Source of the DNA: Algivirga pacifica
GTDB lineage: Bacteria; Bacteroidota; Bacteroidia; Cytophagales; Flammeovirgaceae
Direction of reading: 5' to 3'
Assembly: GCF_039543525.1 (NCBI RefSeq)
Contig: NZ_BAABJX010000033.1
Coordinates: 117,297 to 181,296 of the forward strand
DNA: 64,000 bases
The notes under the pieces: model-generated
Told to the model about the DNA's origin: nothing
What the model saw: the letters and a program-made list of their open reading frames with translations, nothing else
Databases searched by the model: none
Position numbers and translations under genes: made by a program
In this document: positions 17,047-25,561 of the stretch, piece after piece
Position numbering within the stretch: the first letter of the stretch is position 1
Layout of the letters: each line of letters begins with the position of its first letter

Positions 17047-18102
17047 CTATTCGTCTTCTGATTGCTTAAAATGCGTCCATCCCTGCGCTTGCAAAGGAAC
17101 CACCTGTTTTCCTTTTGTAATTAGTTGCGTCCCTTTCTCCTTTTCCAGAATATATCCGATAAATGAGATATTCGGATTGTGCTTCACTTTTTCGTAATCC
17201 TCTTGCTTAATGGTGAAAAGGAGTTCATAATCCTCTCCTCCATTCAACACCACGGTAGAAGAAGGAATATGGAAATCCATAGCTGCCTTCAGCGTTTCTT
17301 CTGCAACAGGGAATTTCTCCTCATACAGGACCGCTCCCACCTCAGAGTTCTTACAAATATGCATCACCTCAGAAGCCAGTCCATCAGAGATATCAATCAT
17401 TGATGTAGGCTTGATACCATACTCCTTGAACTCATGCACCATATCGGTACGTGCTTCGGGACGCAATTGTCTTCCTACCACATATTCCTGATCCTTTAGT
17501 TCAGGTTGCGCTTGCGGATTGGACATATACACTTGCTTCTCTCTTTCCAGCAACTGCAAGCCCATATAAGCACCTCCAAGATCCCCTGTCACACAAAGGA
17601 TTTCCCCTGGTTTTGCTCCACTACGGTAGGCAAGGTTTTCTTCCTTGGCCGTACCAATTGCTGTTACCGAAATCACCAAGCCTGAACGAGAGCTAGTGGT
17701 ATCTCCTCCAACTAAATCTACCTTATAGTTCTCACAAGCAATATTAATTCCTTTATATAGTTCTTCTACTGCTTCCTTAGAGAAGCGGTTGCTTAATGCA
17801 ATACTTACGGTTACCTGTCTAGGAACAGCATTCATGGCTGCAATATCCGATACATTCACGGCAATAGCTTTATACCCTAAGTGCTTTAAGGGCATATAAG
17901 AAAGGTCAAAATGAATCCCTTCCACCAACATATCGGTAGATACTACGGTCTGCTCTGAAGAAGCATCTATCACGGCAGCATCATCTCCAATCCCTTTTTT
18001 GGTCGACTCTTGGTATAGTTTTACATCTTGCTGTAATACATCAATAAGACCAAACTCTCCTATATCCTTTAGTTCTGTTCGTTTTTGCTTTTCTGCTGAC
18101 AT
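17047..18102 (-). CDS. thiL: Thiamine-phosphate kinase
   Basis: A 351-residue enzyme that phosphorylates thiamine monophosphate to the active cofactor thiamine diphosphate using ATP. ThiL signatures are GIGDDAAVI, STDMLVEGIHFDL, NVSDIAAMNA, LVGGDTTSS and, in the second domain, SMIDISDGLASEV and NGGEDYELLFTI. The chosen start is MSAEKQKRTEL; an upstream ATG at 18150 would add 16 residues unlike the family. The TerB-like gene stops 34 bp upstream on the same strand, so the two may form a unit. Other thiamine genes are not in the window. Confidence 0.95.
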   Translation of the reverse strand: MSAEKQKRTELKDIGEFGLIDVLQQDVKLYQESTKKGIGDDAAVIDASSEQTVVSTDMLVEGIHFDLSYMPLKHLGYKAIAVNVSDIAAMNAVPRQVTVSIALSNRFSKEAVEELYKGINIACENYKVDLVGGDTTSSRSGLVISVTAIGTAKEENLAYRSGAKPGEILCVTGDLGGAYMGLQLLEREKQVYMSNPQAQPELKDQEYVVGRQLRPEARTDMVHEFKEYGIKPTSMIDISDGLASEVMHICKNSEVGAVLYEEKFPVAEETLKAAMDFHIPSSTVVLNGGEDYELLFTIKQEDYEKVKHNPNISFIGYILEKEKGTQLITKGKQVVPLQAQGWTHFKQSEDE

Positions 18103-18136
18103 AATAATCTTTTGCTTTTTAAAAAAGGTTGGCAAG

Positions 18137-18577
18137 TTACAAAGAAACATTCAGTGTTTCCTTGAGGTAGTCCATCATTTTTGATTCTTCCTCACTAATT
18201 CCATCGGATGCTTCGGCAAAATCCACCATAATATCTTCCAAATCATCCTTTAAATGGAGATGTAAGTCCAAATATTCTTTCAGTTTCATTAAGAAAGACT
18301 CCTTCCAGTTCCCCAAATGATTACAAAGATACTGCATCTCCTTTAAATAAATCGCTTTATATTTTTCCATCTCCTCAATATCCTCCATACCAATCTCTCT
18401 TTGGGCAATGAAACGAGCCAGGTAATTGACATAATACCATTCTTCATCATCTACCACTCCATCACTTGCCACAATCAGTAAGCAAGGAAAGTATAGAAGT
18501 AACTTTTCAAATTGCTCTTCTGTTAAGGGAGTGGCTGTTTCGGTTTTGTATGCGTTATACAGTTCTGTAAGTGCCAT
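18137..18577 (-). CDS. TerB-like acidic protein
   Basis: A 146-residue acidic, all-helical protein. It contains two pseudo-repeated segments, VASDGVVDDEE near residues 37-47 and EASDGISEEE near 124-133, typical of the TerB / DjlA-N fold, whose Asp/Glu clusters can bind metal ions. The family appears in tellurite-resistance clusters and in diverse membrane-stress contexts, but there are no ter genes here, so no resistance role is claimed. It precedes thiL on the same strand by 34 bp. Confidence 0.65.
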   Translation of the reverse strand: MALTELYNAYKTETATPLTEEQFEKLLLYFPCLLIVASDGVVDDEEWYYVNYLARFIAQREIGMEDIEEMEKYKAIYLKEMQYLCNHLGNWKESFLMKLKEYLDLHLHLKDDLEDIMVDFAEASDGISEEESKMMDYLKETLNVSL

Positions 18578-18591
18578 ATTGTTGTTGATTT

Positions 18592-18750
18592 GTTGAGGCG
18601 GCTTGCGCCGCTGGTTGAGTAGAGCTTCACTCTGTTGAGTTTCACCTTCGGTGAGTTGAGAACGCTCACCTAACTTGTTAAGTTGAATTTTATCTCTTGG
18701 CTCAGCTTCTTAAAACTAGAAGTTTCACCTTCGGCGAGTTAAGCTTTACT
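18592..18750. repeat. GTTGAG-spaced hairpin array B3
   Basis: GTTGAG at 18592, 18614, 18634 and 18655 (spacing 22, 20, 21). The gaps are mini-palindromes GCGGC-TTGC-GCCGC, AGAG-CTTC-ACTCT and TCACC-TTC-GGTGA. A degenerate second half continues to about 18750, with another TCACCTTCGGCGA hairpin. It starts 15 bp upstream of the TerB-like gene's start codon and is followed by repeat A1. Confidence 0.85.
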
Positions 18751-18811
18751 CTTTGAGTTGATTATTGATATAGTTAGAAATTTATAGATTGAAGTAGAAG
18801 ATTACAAAAAA

Positions 18812-19141
18812 ATTAGTCATCCCATGTTAACAGACACCTTAGTTTTCTGAGAATTCATCACTTTACAGCTATCTCACAAGCCCTTTATAAACTTCTTCAT
18901 TTTTTCCTTGATGAAAAAACGAAGCAAAAAAATCAAGGCTTTGAAGAATTTGCCTAATTTTTAATCGCAAAAGCTAAAAATTCCAAACTCGCTACGCTCA
19001 AACAATGGAATTTTATTAACGCTTTTACGATTAAAAATTTTAACGGCAATTCTTCAAGGCCATTTTTAAATATATAAAGGCACTTTTTAAACAAAAAAAC
19101 ATGAATCACCCCTTAAGTGTTAATATGGGGTGATTCATGTT
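18812..19141. repeat. Quasi-palindromic element A, copy 1
   Basis: One of three ~335-bp copies. The left end (TTAGTCATCCCATGTTAAC) is an inverted repeat of the right end (GTTAATATGGGGTGATTCAT). The right end also has its own perfect hairpin of AACATGAATCACCCC with GGGGTGATTCATGTT, which would act as a terminator for the neighbouring minus-strand LptF/G gene, whose stop is 50 bp away. The inner part folds into a second hairpin (see copy 3). No protein-coding potential. Confidence 0.9.
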
Positions 19142-19190
19142 TTGTAGTTTCAGATTGCATTACACTTTCAAGTGCCTGCTGTGCTAGCAT

Positions 19191-20633
19191 TTATTTTTTA
19201 TCCTCTTTACTAAAGAACCTCTTGAAGAGTACTGAATAGTAATCTGCATCAAATAACCTTACGTCATTCTTTGCCTGATAGAGGAAGAAAATCCCTATAA
19301 TCGCGAGGAAGAAATTGGAGACCCAAGATCCAATCATTGGATCAATCAACAGCTCCTTAGCCATTTTCTCTCCTGTAATGGTTGTGACATAATAGATCAC
19401 AAAAAACAGAATAGAAACAATCACTGGTACCCCTAATCCACCTTTCTTAATAATTGCTCCCAAAGGTGCCCCGATCAGGAACATCACCAAGATCGCGATG
19501 GAAGAAGTAAAACGTTTATTTATATCCACCTGATAACGAGCTTGCTGTCTCATCTGATTATTCATTCGAGAAACATTGGAATTCACAATGTTAGAAAAAC
19601 TCATGGCACTGTTATAGGCACTAGACAGGATCCTTACTTTCGTGGAAAGCTTTTCAGGATCAAAGTAACGTCCTTTTAATGTGATAGGCTCTAGTCCTAC
19701 TTCTTCTAAAGGCTTATATTTCCCTGTATTTAAAGCATTATTATAATAGAACTGGCTTTCAAAATTTCTTACCAACATCGTATTATATTCTTGCATCGCC
19801 CCTGCTACAGAGTCCTGCTCATGCTGCAGTTGCATTCTAGGTTTCATCAGGTTATGCCCCTTGAAAAGGTCCTCTTTAGTCTCTTTCATCCCAAAAGATT
19901 CCAGGCTAAAGAAGAATTGAGCAGTATCAAACTGATTGACCACAAACTGCAAATCATCTCCCTGATTATTATTTTTTTGCTCACTATAAGCCTTTCCATT
20001 AAAAAGGCGCATCAGCAAATAGGTGTCGTTCATCACAGACTCCATCGTACCGGACTTTGCCAATACCACTTCTTTATTCCCCTTATTCCCTTTATGCTTA
20101 TAAATAATTACATCTTCCAAAGAGCGATCGTCTGCTAATTTTTTCTGCACCTTGATACTATATCCCTCCAATCCTTCATAGAAAGCTCCTTCTGTTAGCT
20201 CCAAGGCAGGCTTTTTCTGTCTTACATCATAAAGCAAACGATAACCTTTCAAATTGGACCAAGGCACCACAGTATCATTGTAAATCAAGCCAGCAATTAC
20301 CACCAAGATAGTCACTACTGCAACTGGTCTCAACACTCTCAACATACTAATTCCAGACGCCTTGATCGCAGTGATCTCAGAATGTTGCCCCAGGTTCCCA
20401 AAGGTCATCAAAGATGCTAACAATACCGCCAAAGGTAGTGATACAGGCACCAAGGAAAGTGCAAAATAAAAATATAGCTCCCCATAGACATCAAGCCCTA
20501 AATCCTTTCCCACTAAATATTTCAGTTTATTAATCATAAACTGAGAGTGAAAAATGAAAAGAACAATAAAAAAGGTAAGCGTAAAAGGTCCAAAAAAAGC
20601 CTTTAAGAGGAGTTTATCCAGCTTCTTTATCAT
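19191..20633 (-). CDS. LptF/LptG family lipopolysaccharide export permease
   Basis: A 480-residue inner-membrane protein of the YjgP/YjgQ family. It begins with one helix (AFFGPFTLTFFIVLFIFH), has a run of helices to residue ~125, then a large periplasmic beta-jellyroll domain, and three C-terminal helices (FTSSIAILVMFLIGAPLGAI is the conserved start). LptF and LptG with the LptB ATPase pull LPS from the inner membrane into the periplasmic bridge. Which of the two this is cannot be told from sequence alone. The periplasmic part is longer than in E. coli (480 versus ~365 residues), as is usual in Bacteroidota. It stands alone. Confidence 0.9.
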   Translation of the reverse strand: MIKKLDKLLLKAFFGPFTLTFFIVLFIFHSQFMINKLKYLVGKDLGLDVYGELYFYFALSLVPVSLPLAVLLASLMTFGNLGQHSEITAIKASGISMLRVLRPVAVVTILVVIAGLIYNDTVVPWSNLKGYRLLYDVRQKKPALELTEGAFYEGLEGYSIKVQKKLADDRSLEDVIIYKHKGNKGNKEVVLAKSGTMESVMNDTYLLMRLFNGKAYSEQKNNNQGDDLQFVVNQFDTAQFFFSLESFGMKETKEDLFKGHNLMKPRMQLQHEQDSVAGAMQEYNTMLVRNFESQFYYNNALNTGKYKPLEEVGLEPITLKGRYFDPEKLSTKVRILSSAYNSAMSFSNIVNSNVSRMNNQMRQQARYQVDINKRFTSSIAILVMFLIGAPLGAIIKKGGLGVPVIVSILFFVIYYVTTITGEKMAKELLIDPMIGSWVSNFFLAIIGIFFLYQAKNDVRLFDADYYSVLFKRFFSKEDKK

Positions 20634-20800
20634 TGGTTTATAACTATTTATCTTGTCAACACGTAAATCTTCAAAAAAATCATTGAGAAATACACCTCAA
20701 TAATCTATCAAATGAACGTAAATATGCGGTAGGAAACAAGTACGTTTCATTACCGGTTCCTGTTTTTAGTATTTCTTAACGGCCGTTATTTCGCCTTGAT

Positions 20801-21487
20801 TTATACTTCTGAAGGCAATTTCATTTCTCTAACCACACACTCTTTCTCCAGGCGCATTCCTTTTTGAACACCAATATACAAAAGTGTTACGGCAAGCAAT
20901 TGTATGAGGTGAAATACTCCATTATGATCGAAGTCCCAAATCAAGTGAAAGGAAATTGCCTTACTTGCTTGTACTCCAAAAGCAACCAATGTTAATGCTA
21001 TCCCTACACTAACCCATAACGCTCCCTTTACCTCTTTTCTCAAATACAACATAAAATAGACCACACCTGCAAAAAGCATAGCCGTGGCAGCATAAGCCAA
21101 AAACAACAAAAATACACCCGAGAATAATACAGTAATCAAGTAAAATGCTCCTCCTATCGCCAGCAATCCTCTATCTTGCCACTCCTTGAGATATCCCCCC
21201 TGAAAATCCCACAATACCCCTAATACAAATAAGGACACTGTTATCGATAACGAAAAGAAAAAAGGTTGCTGCAAAACCTTAACCGTTGTATCATCCAATA
21301 CCAATCCCGTCTTTACTCCCCCTACAATTGCTCCCAGGGCCAAGAGTAAAAAAGCAGTCCCCCAGATTCTACCTCTTCCCACATTCGATTGTTGATATAA
21401 AAAATACGAAAAAAACAACGCTACTACTCCCAATAAAAGGTCTGTAGCGGCAGTTGTAAGCGACGTTTGCAAAGTGCTTAGTTCCAT
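20801..21487 (-). CDS. Seven-helix membrane protein (DUF6962-like)
   Basis: A 228-residue protein with seven predicted transmembrane helices and a short charged tail. The C-terminal motif ISFHLIWDFDHNGVFHLIQ has His and Asp residues resembling the metal-binding sites of the CREST superfamily (alkaline ceramidases, PAQR receptors), and I think it belongs to the DUF6962 family, but this is from memory of motifs, not a search. A hydrolase of membrane lipids would be one possibility. It is monocistronic; downstream on the minus strand is a small palindrome TAACGGCCGTTA at about 20777. Confidence 0.55.
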   Translation of the reverse strand: MELSTLQTSLTTAATDLLLGVVALFFSYFLYQQSNVGRGRIWGTAFLLLALGAIVGGVKTGLVLDDTTVKVLQQPFFFSLSITVSLFVLGVLWDFQGGYLKEWQDRGLLAIGGAFYLITVLFSGVFLLFLAYAATAMLFAGVVYFMLYLRKEVKGALWVSVGIALTLVAFGVQASKAISFHLIWDFDHNGVFHLIQLLAVTLLYIGVQKGMRLEKECVVREMKLPSEV

Positions 21488-21720
21488 GATGATGTGTTGT
21501 TAAAAAAGTTAGTATTGATTTTAATCACTATTTCCCTAAACTTCTTTAATTGGTTAAATAAGAAGTCTTGTAATTACTATTTTATGTTGTACACTAAAAG
21601 TAAGCTGTTAAAACTCATTAAAAAATAAATCTTAATGTTTTATTTTGTTACAAGCTTATTATCAAAACAGCAGTCTTCCTTTGACGCTATCATAATCATT
21701 GATTGACTCATTCAACTATC

Positions 21721-22821
21721 ATGAAAATCTACCAGCTATTATTTATTTCTGTTCTGGGCTGTCTGTGTATAGTGACAGCCTGTAATGATGATGACGGTAA
21801 TCAAATCATCTCTCCTGTCGACTTACCGGACAGTCTATTGATCTGGAATGACAGCACCTATAATGACTCAACCATCTCAGGAGACTCCTCCACTCCATTA
21901 AAAGAAGCCAACCAATGGAACTTTGTACAAGCTGCTGACTCTACCTTACCCATAGAACGACATGAAGCAGCCTTTGTTGAAGTAGAAGGTAAGTTTTACT
22001 TATTGGGGGGAAGAGGCAAGAAAAACATCAGTATTTATGATCCAGTAAAAAACATATGGAGTAAAGGGGCGACTCCCCCCATTGAAATACATCATTTTCA
22101 ACCTATTGTTTACAACAATAAGATATACATCTTTGGCGCCTTTACTGGAGGCTATCCTAAAGAAAAGCCTATTGCTGATATCTATGTCTATACCCCATCG
22201 ACAAACAAATGGAGTACAGAAGGTAAAATACCTGACAACCGACTAAGAGGAAGCGCGGGCTGTGTTCTGATTGGCAAGCAAGTATATCTTATTTGTGGCA
22301 TTAAGAATGGTCACACAGACGATCACAAGAAGTGGTTTGATGTATATGACCTGGAAACAAAAGAATGGAAAAAACTAGCGGATGCGCCAAGAGCAAGAGA
22401 CCACTTCCAAGCCATTCACTATGACAATAAACTTTATCTTATTGGAGGACGATTATCCAAAGCAGCAACAGGAGTATTTAAAAACACGATCAAAGAGGTT
22501 GATGTTTATGATTTTACTTCTAAGAAATGGAGTTCTTTAGATAAAGGTATCCCAACCAAAAGGGCCGGCACTATGGGAGTGGTCTATAAAGACGAAATCC
22601 TTATCGTTGGAGGGGAAGATAACAGCCAGGCAGAAGCCTTTAATGAAGTGGAAGCCCTCAATCCTCTAACCAATGAATGGAGAAGTCTCCCTAAGTTAAA
22701 AGAAGGGCGCCATAGCTCGGGAGTAATTAATTGGAGGGACACCCTATATGTCGCTTCAGGAAGCGGTAATCGAGGAGGTGAGCCTGAATTACAAACCATG
22801 GAATGTTTTTATAGTGAATAA
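21721..22821 (+). CDS. Kelch-repeat lipoprotein
   Basis: A 366-residue lipoprotein with signal peptide ending in IVTAC, so Cys would be lipidated and the protein anchored, followed by an acidic linker. At least five kelch repeats follow, seen as FYLLGGRG, IYIFGAFTGG, VYLICGIKNG, LYLIGGRLS, ILIVGGEDN and LYVASGSGN with the paired WxxL/Y positions, enough for a six-bladed beta-propeller. The function is probably binding of sugars or proteins at the cell surface; no catalytic residues are evident. An upstream in-frame ATG at 21703 is rejected in favour of MKIYQLLF, the proper signal-peptide start. Its stop codon directly abuts repeat A2. Confidence 0.88.
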   Translation: MKIYQLLFISVLGCLCIVTACNDDDGNQIISPVDLPDSLLIWNDSTYNDSTISGDSSTPLKEANQWNFVQAADSTLPIERHEAAFVEVEGKFYLLGGRGKKNISIYDPVKNIWSKGATPPIEIHHFQPIVYNNKIYIFGAFTGGYPKEKPIADIYVYTPSTNKWSTEGKIPDNRLRGSAGCVLIGKQVYLICGIKNGHTDDHKKWFDVYDLETKEWKKLADAPRARDHFQAIHYDNKLYLIGGRLSKAATGVFKNTIKEVDVYDFTSKKWSSLDKGIPTKRAGTMGVVYKDEILIVGGEDNSQAEAFNEVEALNPLTNEWRSLPKLKEGRHSSGVINWRDTLYVASGSGNRGGEPELQTMECFYSE

Positions 22822-23166
22822 AAAACATGAACCATCCTATATTAACAAATGGCTTAGTCTTCTGAAAATTCATCACTTTATAGCTATTCCACAAGCCCTT
22901 TATGAGCTTCTTCATTTTTTCCTTGATGAAAAAACGAAGCAAAAAAATCAAGGCTTTGAAGAATTTGCCTAATTTTTAATCGCAAAAGCTAAAACCATTA
23001 CATGGCGTATTAAACTCGCTACGCTCAAACAATGGAATTTTCTTAACGCTTTTGCGATTAAAAATTTTAACGGCAATTCTTCAAGGCCATTTTTAGATAT
23101 ATAAAGGCACTTTTTAAACAAAAAATATGAGTCACCCTTTAATGTTAATATGGGATGACTCATTTT
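22822..23166. repeat. Quasi-palindromic element A, copy 2, with an internal insertion
   Basis: Second ~345-bp copy, filling the gap between convergent genes (1 bp after the kelch stop, 5 bp before the acyl-CoA synthetase stop). Most of it matches copies 1 and 3, but in place of ATTCCA it carries CCATTACATGGCGTATTA, which contains the complement of a 14-bp word of the B family (22995-23008). This destroys the ATTCCA/TGGAAT pairing near the hairpin tip. The right-end hairpin ATGAGTCA/TGACTCAT remains. Confidence 0.9.
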
Positions 23167-23171
23167 TTACT

Positions 23172-24815
23172 CTATTTATACATAAAGCGCTTAATACTTT
23201 TCTTTGGTGTTTTCTCAAACTCCTCTGCCCATATTTCCCACTTTGCCATCTGCATATAATTAGGAACTTCAGCATTAATATGCTTGATGTCCTGTGTCAA
23301 ATGTTTTTCAATCTGTGATTGATCCCAACCTCTTCTATCAATATACTCATAGTCAGGATAAATCAAGGCTGTAAGACGATTTCCTCTTTCCACAATTAAA
23401 GACTCCTGAATATACTGTAAGTTGTTCAACTTTGCTTCCAGCTCCTCTGGATAAATATTTTGTCCTGACGGACCTAGGATCATACTTTTGCTACGCCCTT
23501 TAATATAGACATAACCGTTTTCATCCATGATTCCCAAATCTCCAGAGTGCAACCAACCATCATTCTCCAGTACAGCGGCTGTTGCTTCAGGGTTTTTATA
23601 ATACCCATCCATCACATGGGAGCCTTTAATCATAATTTCCCCCACTTCATTGTAAGGGTCTTCCGAATCGATTCTCACATGTAATGCATCTACCGGCTTT
23701 CCACAAGAACCCATTGGTATAGTATCCCAAGAGGCATAAGAAACCAATGGTCCACACTCAGTCATTCCGTATCCTACAGTGAAAGGGAAATTGATTGTTT
23801 TGAAGAAACGTTCTACATCTGGATTAAATGCGGCACCTCCAATGATCAACTCTTTAAAGTTTCCACCAAAAGCTTCATATACTTGCTTACGAATCTTTCC
23901 ATAAATCAAGCTGCGGACACCAGGAATGTTAGAAAGTGCCTGAATCATAGGCTTCTTCAATGTAGGAAGAATCTTATTTTTATAAATCTTCTCAATGACC
24001 AATGGAACAGCCAAAATCAAAGCAGGACGTACCTCTGCAAACGCTCTCATAATAATCTGAGGAGAAGGGGTACGTGTCAAGAAGGTAATGTGACACCCGT
24101 AAGTGAATGGGAATAAGAACTCAAAGGCACATCCATAGGCATGAGCTAAAGGTAAAAAAGATACAATTTTGTCACCCGGATTTAAAGGCATGTGCTTCTG
24201 AGCATACAACACATTGTTCGTTAAGCTTTCCTGAGACAACATTACCCCCTTAGAGAAACCTGTAGTTCCTGAAGTATAACTAATCACTGTCAGGTCATTG
24301 GCTTGTACTTCCTTTACTTTAAAATCATCAGGAGTAATTCCTCTGTTCATTATAGGTTCCAGCGCCTGTGCCGCAGCTGACCACTTAGCATCAAAGTCCT
24401 TTACTCTCTGATCCAAAACGTTAAAATCCTTCAAGGTAAACACTACCTCAAGATTAAACATCTTGTCAAACTCCAACTTGTCATAAATAACTTTATCCGC
24501 AAATAGTATTTTTGCATCTGAGTGATTGATGATATGATGAGCATCTCCCGGTTTAAAGTCAGGCAAAACAGGTACAATCACCGCTCCATAAGTTACCGTT
24601 AGGATATAAGCCATTGCCCAGTTGGCAGAGTTTTTCCCCAACAGTGCTACCTTATCTCCTTTTTTGATCCCCAGATTTTCGAAAATCTGATGAAATTTGA
24701 TGGCTTGTTCTGCGACATCTTTATATGCATAACTCTCTCCTCCATAATCCTGTAATGCTTCTATATCCCAGTTATTACGGATAGAGCCCTCTATCAAATT
24801 CACTAAATGCTTCAT
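23172..24815 (-). CDS. Long-chain-fatty-acid--CoA ligase (AMP-forming)
   Basis: A 547-residue adenylate-forming enzyme that activates fatty acids to acyl-CoA via acyl-AMP. The P-loop-like motif YTSGTTGFSKGVM, the A5 motif GYGMTECGPLV, the A7 motif GWLHSGDLG and a C-terminal region PKKSIKRFMY with the catalytic Lys are all visible. Length agrees with the family. It likely acts at the inner membrane in fatty-acid use together with the acyl-CoA dehydrogenase, enoyl-CoA hydratase and hydroxyacyl dehydrogenase elsewhere in the window. Monocistronic, ending 5 bp from repeat A2. Confidence 0.92.
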   Translation of the reverse strand: MKHLVNLIEGSIRNNWDIEALQDYGGESYAYKDVAEQAIKFHQIFENLGIKKGDKVALLGKNSANWAMAYILTVTYGAVIVPVLPDFKPGDAHHIINHSDAKILFADKVIYDKLEFDKMFNLEVVFTLKDFNVLDQRVKDFDAKWSAAAQALEPIMNRGITPDDFKVKEVQANDLTVISYTSGTTGFSKGVMLSQESLTNNVLYAQKHMPLNPGDKIVSFLPLAHAYGCAFEFLFPFTYGCHITFLTRTPSPQIIMRAFAEVRPALILAVPLVIEKIYKNKILPTLKKPMIQALSNIPGVRSLIYGKIRKQVYEAFGGNFKELIIGGAAFNPDVERFFKTINFPFTVGYGMTECGPLVSYASWDTIPMGSCGKPVDALHVRIDSEDPYNEVGEIMIKGSHVMDGYYKNPEATAAVLENDGWLHSGDLGIMDENGYVYIKGRSKSMILGPSGQNIYPEELEAKLNNLQYIQESLIVERGNRLTALIYPDYEYIDRRGWDQSQIEKHLTQDIKHINAEVPNYMQMAKWEIWAEEFEKTPKKSIKRFMYK

Positions 24816-24858
24816 AAGTTAGTCTGTGTTTCCTACATATTTCTTTAAATATAGCCGG

Positions 24859-24866
24859 CAAAAATA
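24859..24866 (-). promoter_or_regulatory. Candidate -7 box for the acyl-CoA ligase gene
   Basis: Minus strand TATTTTTG fits TAnnTTTG, 44 bp upstream of the start codon, giving a leader of about 37 nt. The -33 region is not convincing. Confidence 0.4.
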
Positions 24867-25166
24867 AAAAATTACAAAATGCTTTGAAACATGTAACATC
24901 CCCCGTTCACTTACAGAATAATTCGCTATCTAAATAAGTGAATGAATATTTATTTACTAATTAAATGTATTGCATACGCATTATTCCGCACAAGCAAACA
25001 AACACAGTAATAAATACACCTATGTAGAATTTTGTATTATTTTTTTCTAATAGATCTTTTCAATATTACCCATTAAGGTATAAAAACAAATTCTTCTACT
25101 ATAAGTAGTATATTCAGCAACAGACAAAAGGACCTTCTCTCGACTAGAAAAAGGATGGGAAGGATA
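24867..25166. other. Intergenic region with nothing recognised
   Basis: AT-rich spacer upstream of the acyl-CoA ligase gene. I see no open reading frame, RNA fold, repeat or tRNA in it. Confidence 0.6.
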
Positions 25167-25212
25167 AAAAAAACCTCATATCACTGACATTCAAAATCAG
25201 TAACATGAGGCT
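25167..25212 (-). terminator. Terminator of the small membrane-protein gene
   Basis: Minus strand: CCTCATGTTACTGA pairs imperfectly with TCAGTGATATGAGG, followed by seven T. It is 54 bp past the stop codon. Confidence 0.8.
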
Positions 25213-25265
25213 TATTCTAAAATATAGATATTATTTCATGTAAAGTACGAACTTCATATCAAGCC

Positions 25266-25454
25266 TTAAGGGCGATTATTGGAGTTCAGTTTCCTTATCC
25301 CTTCTTTAAGAAGATAAGTCCCTCCAACGAATAATCCTGCAAATACAGCAAACTTGAGTACTCCAACTGCCATTCCAAAAGTTAGCTTTACAGCCCAATA
25401 CAGTAAAAAGGCCCCTATAACAATGGTAATTAAACGGTATAGTAAAAGCTTCAT
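25266..25454 (-). CDS. Small two-helix membrane protein
   Basis: A 62-residue protein starting at MKLLLYRLITI, with two hydrophobic segments (ITIVIGAFLLYWAVKLTF and VGVLKFAVFAGLFVGGTYLL) and a basic tail. A longer in-frame start at 25496 would put 14 hydrophilic residues before the helices and is less likely. I do not recognise the family. It is a separate unit with a strong terminator, so it is probably a genuinely expressed small protein. Confidence 0.6.
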   Translation of the reverse strand: MKLLLYRLITIVIGAFLLYWAVKLTFGMAVGVLKFAVFAGLFVGGTYLLKEGIRKLNSNNRP

Positions 25455-25561
25455 CTTATTCTTGTTAATTTTGTAATTGTATATTGACACTAACATTAAT
25501 TATAATCAATTATACGAATTATAAAGTTAAAAGTTATTAGAGATTACTTCAAGCTTCCATA

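Noticed and set aside
18137..18577. Tellurite-resistance locus
   Set aside because: Only a TerB-like fold is present; terC, terD, terZ or terA genes are absent.
20777..20788. Palindrome TAACGGCCGTTA as operator
   Set aside because: A single 12-bp palindrome after the stop of the seven-helix protein gene, without a second copy; it may be a weak terminator.
22727..23318. Short ORFs of 60-75 codons within element A copy 2
   Set aside because: They are not maintained in copies 1 and 3, run through the palindrome arms and have no signal or domain features.
24816..25265. tRNA or other stable RNA in larger gaps
   Set aside because: No cloverleaf, CCA end, T-loop GTTCRAnnC or other RNA signature was seen here or in the other gaps longer than 300 bp.
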